A stretch of 6,652 nucleotides of DNA, from contig JACNHM010000189.1 of the NCBI GenBank assembly GCA_014383605.1, positions 1 to 6,652 of the forward strand, given 5' to 3'. Each line of letters opens with the position of its first letter. Positions within the stretch are counted from its first letter, which is position 1. The notes below the pieces were generated by a model. That model saw only the letters and a list, made by a program, of their open reading frames with translations, searched no databases and was not told the origin of the DNA. The DNA comes from Chloroflexota bacterium (GTDB lineage: Bacteria > Chloroflexota > Anaerolineae > UBA3071). Both the position numbers and the translations under genes were made by a program. This document shows, one piece after another, positions 5,764 through 6,652 of the stretch.

Positions 5764-6591
5764 TCACGAACTGGTTTCGATGGCCGGAATCAACGCCCGG
5801 CCTCGCCAGAAGCTGACGATGCCGACGACGCCGAAGTAGGCGATGTAGGCGATCACCTCCAGCAGCGACGGGTTGCCGTTGTAGCCGAAGAGCGCCTTGA
5901 GGAGCGTGCCGATGGCGCCGCTCTCGTCGAGGACGGGGTTGATGTCCCACACGTGCTCGACGACAACCGGCAGCACGGCTGCTTCCTGCAACTCATGCAC
6001 CCCGTGGGCCACCAGGCCGGCGGCAAAGAGGATCAGCAGGGCGCCGGTGACACGGAAGAAGGCGCGCACGTCCAGCCGCTTGCCGGCAGCGAACATCAGC
6101 CAGCCCAGCGCCACGGCGACGATCAGCCCTGCCGCTCCCCCGACCAGGGTCTGCGCCGGGGTGGCGCTGAAAGCGGCGGCGGTCAGGAAGAGCGCCGTCT
6201 CGATCCCCTCCCGCACCACAGCCACGAAGGCCAGGCTGAACAAGGCCCAGGTGTTGCTGGCAGTGACGGCCCGGCGCACGTCCAATTCCAGCTCTGCCTG
6301 GATCTGCCGCCCCTGGCGGAGCATCCAGAAGATCATCCAGGTCAGCACCCCCGCGGCCAGCAGCATGGCCGCACCCTCGAAGATTTCCTCGGCGCGTCCC
6401 TCAAAGGCTACGCCCAGGGCGTTGAGCGCCAACCCGGCAGCAATGCTGACGACGACAGCCGCCAGCACACCAGTCCACACTGGCCGGCTGCGATCGGCAC
6501 GCCCCAGCTTGCGCAGCAGGCCCAGCACAATGCCGACGATGAGCGCTGCCTCCAGTCCCTCTCGAAAAGTGATCAATGCCGAAGCCAGCAT
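5764..6591 (-). CDS. FTR1-family iron permease
   Basis: The 275-aa protein has about seven membrane helices, the usual size and shape for bacterial FTR1/EfeU permeases. Both REGxE motifs are present: FREGLEA (R10, E11, E14) in helix 1 and [11 protein letters not shown] (R127, E128, E131) in helix 4. In the family these acidic residues bind and pass iron across the membrane. A further acidic stretch, [11 protein letters not shown] (64-72), follows helix 2, and HGVHELQE (196-203) follows helix 6. The last helix is at ~243-262. The ATG at 6591 is supported by GGGGAGGG 6 nt upstream. Substrate form is uncertain: FTR1 works with a multicopper oxidase (fungi) or with EfeO/EfeB (bacteria), and none of these is in the window, though upstream genes are not visible. 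It leads a short unit with the YHS gene. I give no symbol because the Efe partners are unseen. Confidence 0.95.
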   Translation of the reverse strand: MLASALITFREGLEAALIVGIVLGLLRKLGRADRSRPVWTGVLAAVVVSIAAGLALNALGVAFEGRAEEIFEGAAMLLAAGVLTWMIFWMLRQGRQIQAELELDVRRAVTASNTWALFSLAFVAVVREGIETALFLTAAAFSATPAQTLVGGAAGLIVAVALGWLMFAAGKRLDVRAFFRVTGALLILFAAGLVAHGVHELQEAAVLPVVVEHVWDINPVLDESGAIGTLLKALFGYNGNPSLLEVIAYIAYFGVVGIVSFWRGRALIPAIETSS

Positions 6592-6597
6592 CGGATA

Positions 6598-6605
6598 CCC
6601 TCCCC
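6598..6605 (-). promoter_or_regulatory. Ribosome-binding site of the FTR1 gene
   Basis: GGGGAGGG on the minus strand lies 6 nt (TATCCG) before the ATG at 6591. It supports that start over later in-frame codons. Confidence 0.6.
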
Positions 6606-6612
6606 AAAACGG

Positions 6613-6652
6613 GAGCGGGTTGCAGCCGCAACGGTCACGGATGCAACCGCTC
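6613..6652 (-). repeat. Long inverted repeat just upstream of the FTR1 gene
   Basis: GAGCGGTTGCA (minus strand, 6652-6642) and TGCAACCCGCTC (6624-6613) form arms of 11 paired bases with a one-base bulge around a 17-nt loop. A smaller hairpin, GTTGC-GGCT-GCAAC, overlaps the loop and the 3' arm. CGTTTT follows on the minus strand, a short and weak T tract. It could be an operator, a 5' leader structure or the terminator of a gene beyond the right edge. The window ends at the outer arm, so the element may extend further. Confidence 0.45.

Overview
All convincing genes in this 6.65 kb window lie on the minus strand, so transcription runs from high to low coordinates. G+C is high (roughly 60% by eye) and the genes are packed tightly. 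Two of the secreted proteins are lipoproteins; one of them has a Thr/Pro/Ala-rich linker, and DUF1573 and DUF2085 proteins are present. This looks to me like a bacterium of the Chloroflexota (Anaerolineae-like) or a similar lineage. That taxonomic guess is an inference and would need a protein search.

Layout in the direction of transcription. (A) Metal unit, 6652-5493: an FTR1-family iron permease is followed 31 nt later by a very small YHS-domain protein with a His-rich tail. A strong terminator-like hairpin closes the unit. (B) Extracytoplasmic thiol-redox unit, 5445-1: a canonical CcdA membrane thiol-electron carrier overlaps a DUF2085 membrane protein by 16 nt. Three nt later comes a lipoprotein with two complete DsbA-type thioredoxin domains. 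Next are a lipoprotein with a DUF1573 / CcmH-like Cys-rich / DUF1573 layout, and a secreted DUF411-like thioredoxin-fold domain fused to a second CcdA/DsbD-type membrane domain. A possible 38-codon ORF follows, overlapping genes at both ends. The unit then runs off the left edge with the N-terminus of a basic, single-pass membrane-anchored protein.

How they may work together: the two CcdA-type proteins could carry reducing equivalents across the membrane, one of them passing them to its own fused thioredoxin-like head. The tandem DsbA lipoprotein and the DUF1573/CcmH-like lipoprotein supply paired cysteines outside the membrane. This has the makings of a surface thiol-relay or maturation module, perhaps for c-type cytochromes or metalloproteins. 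No cytochrome, heme lyase or metal-ATPase gene is visible here to fix the client. The iron/YHS unit next door is separated by a terminator and may be only a neighbour.

No tRNA, rRNA, CRISPR array, transposase or insertion-sequence end was recognised. No gene-free stretch exceeds about 105 nt.
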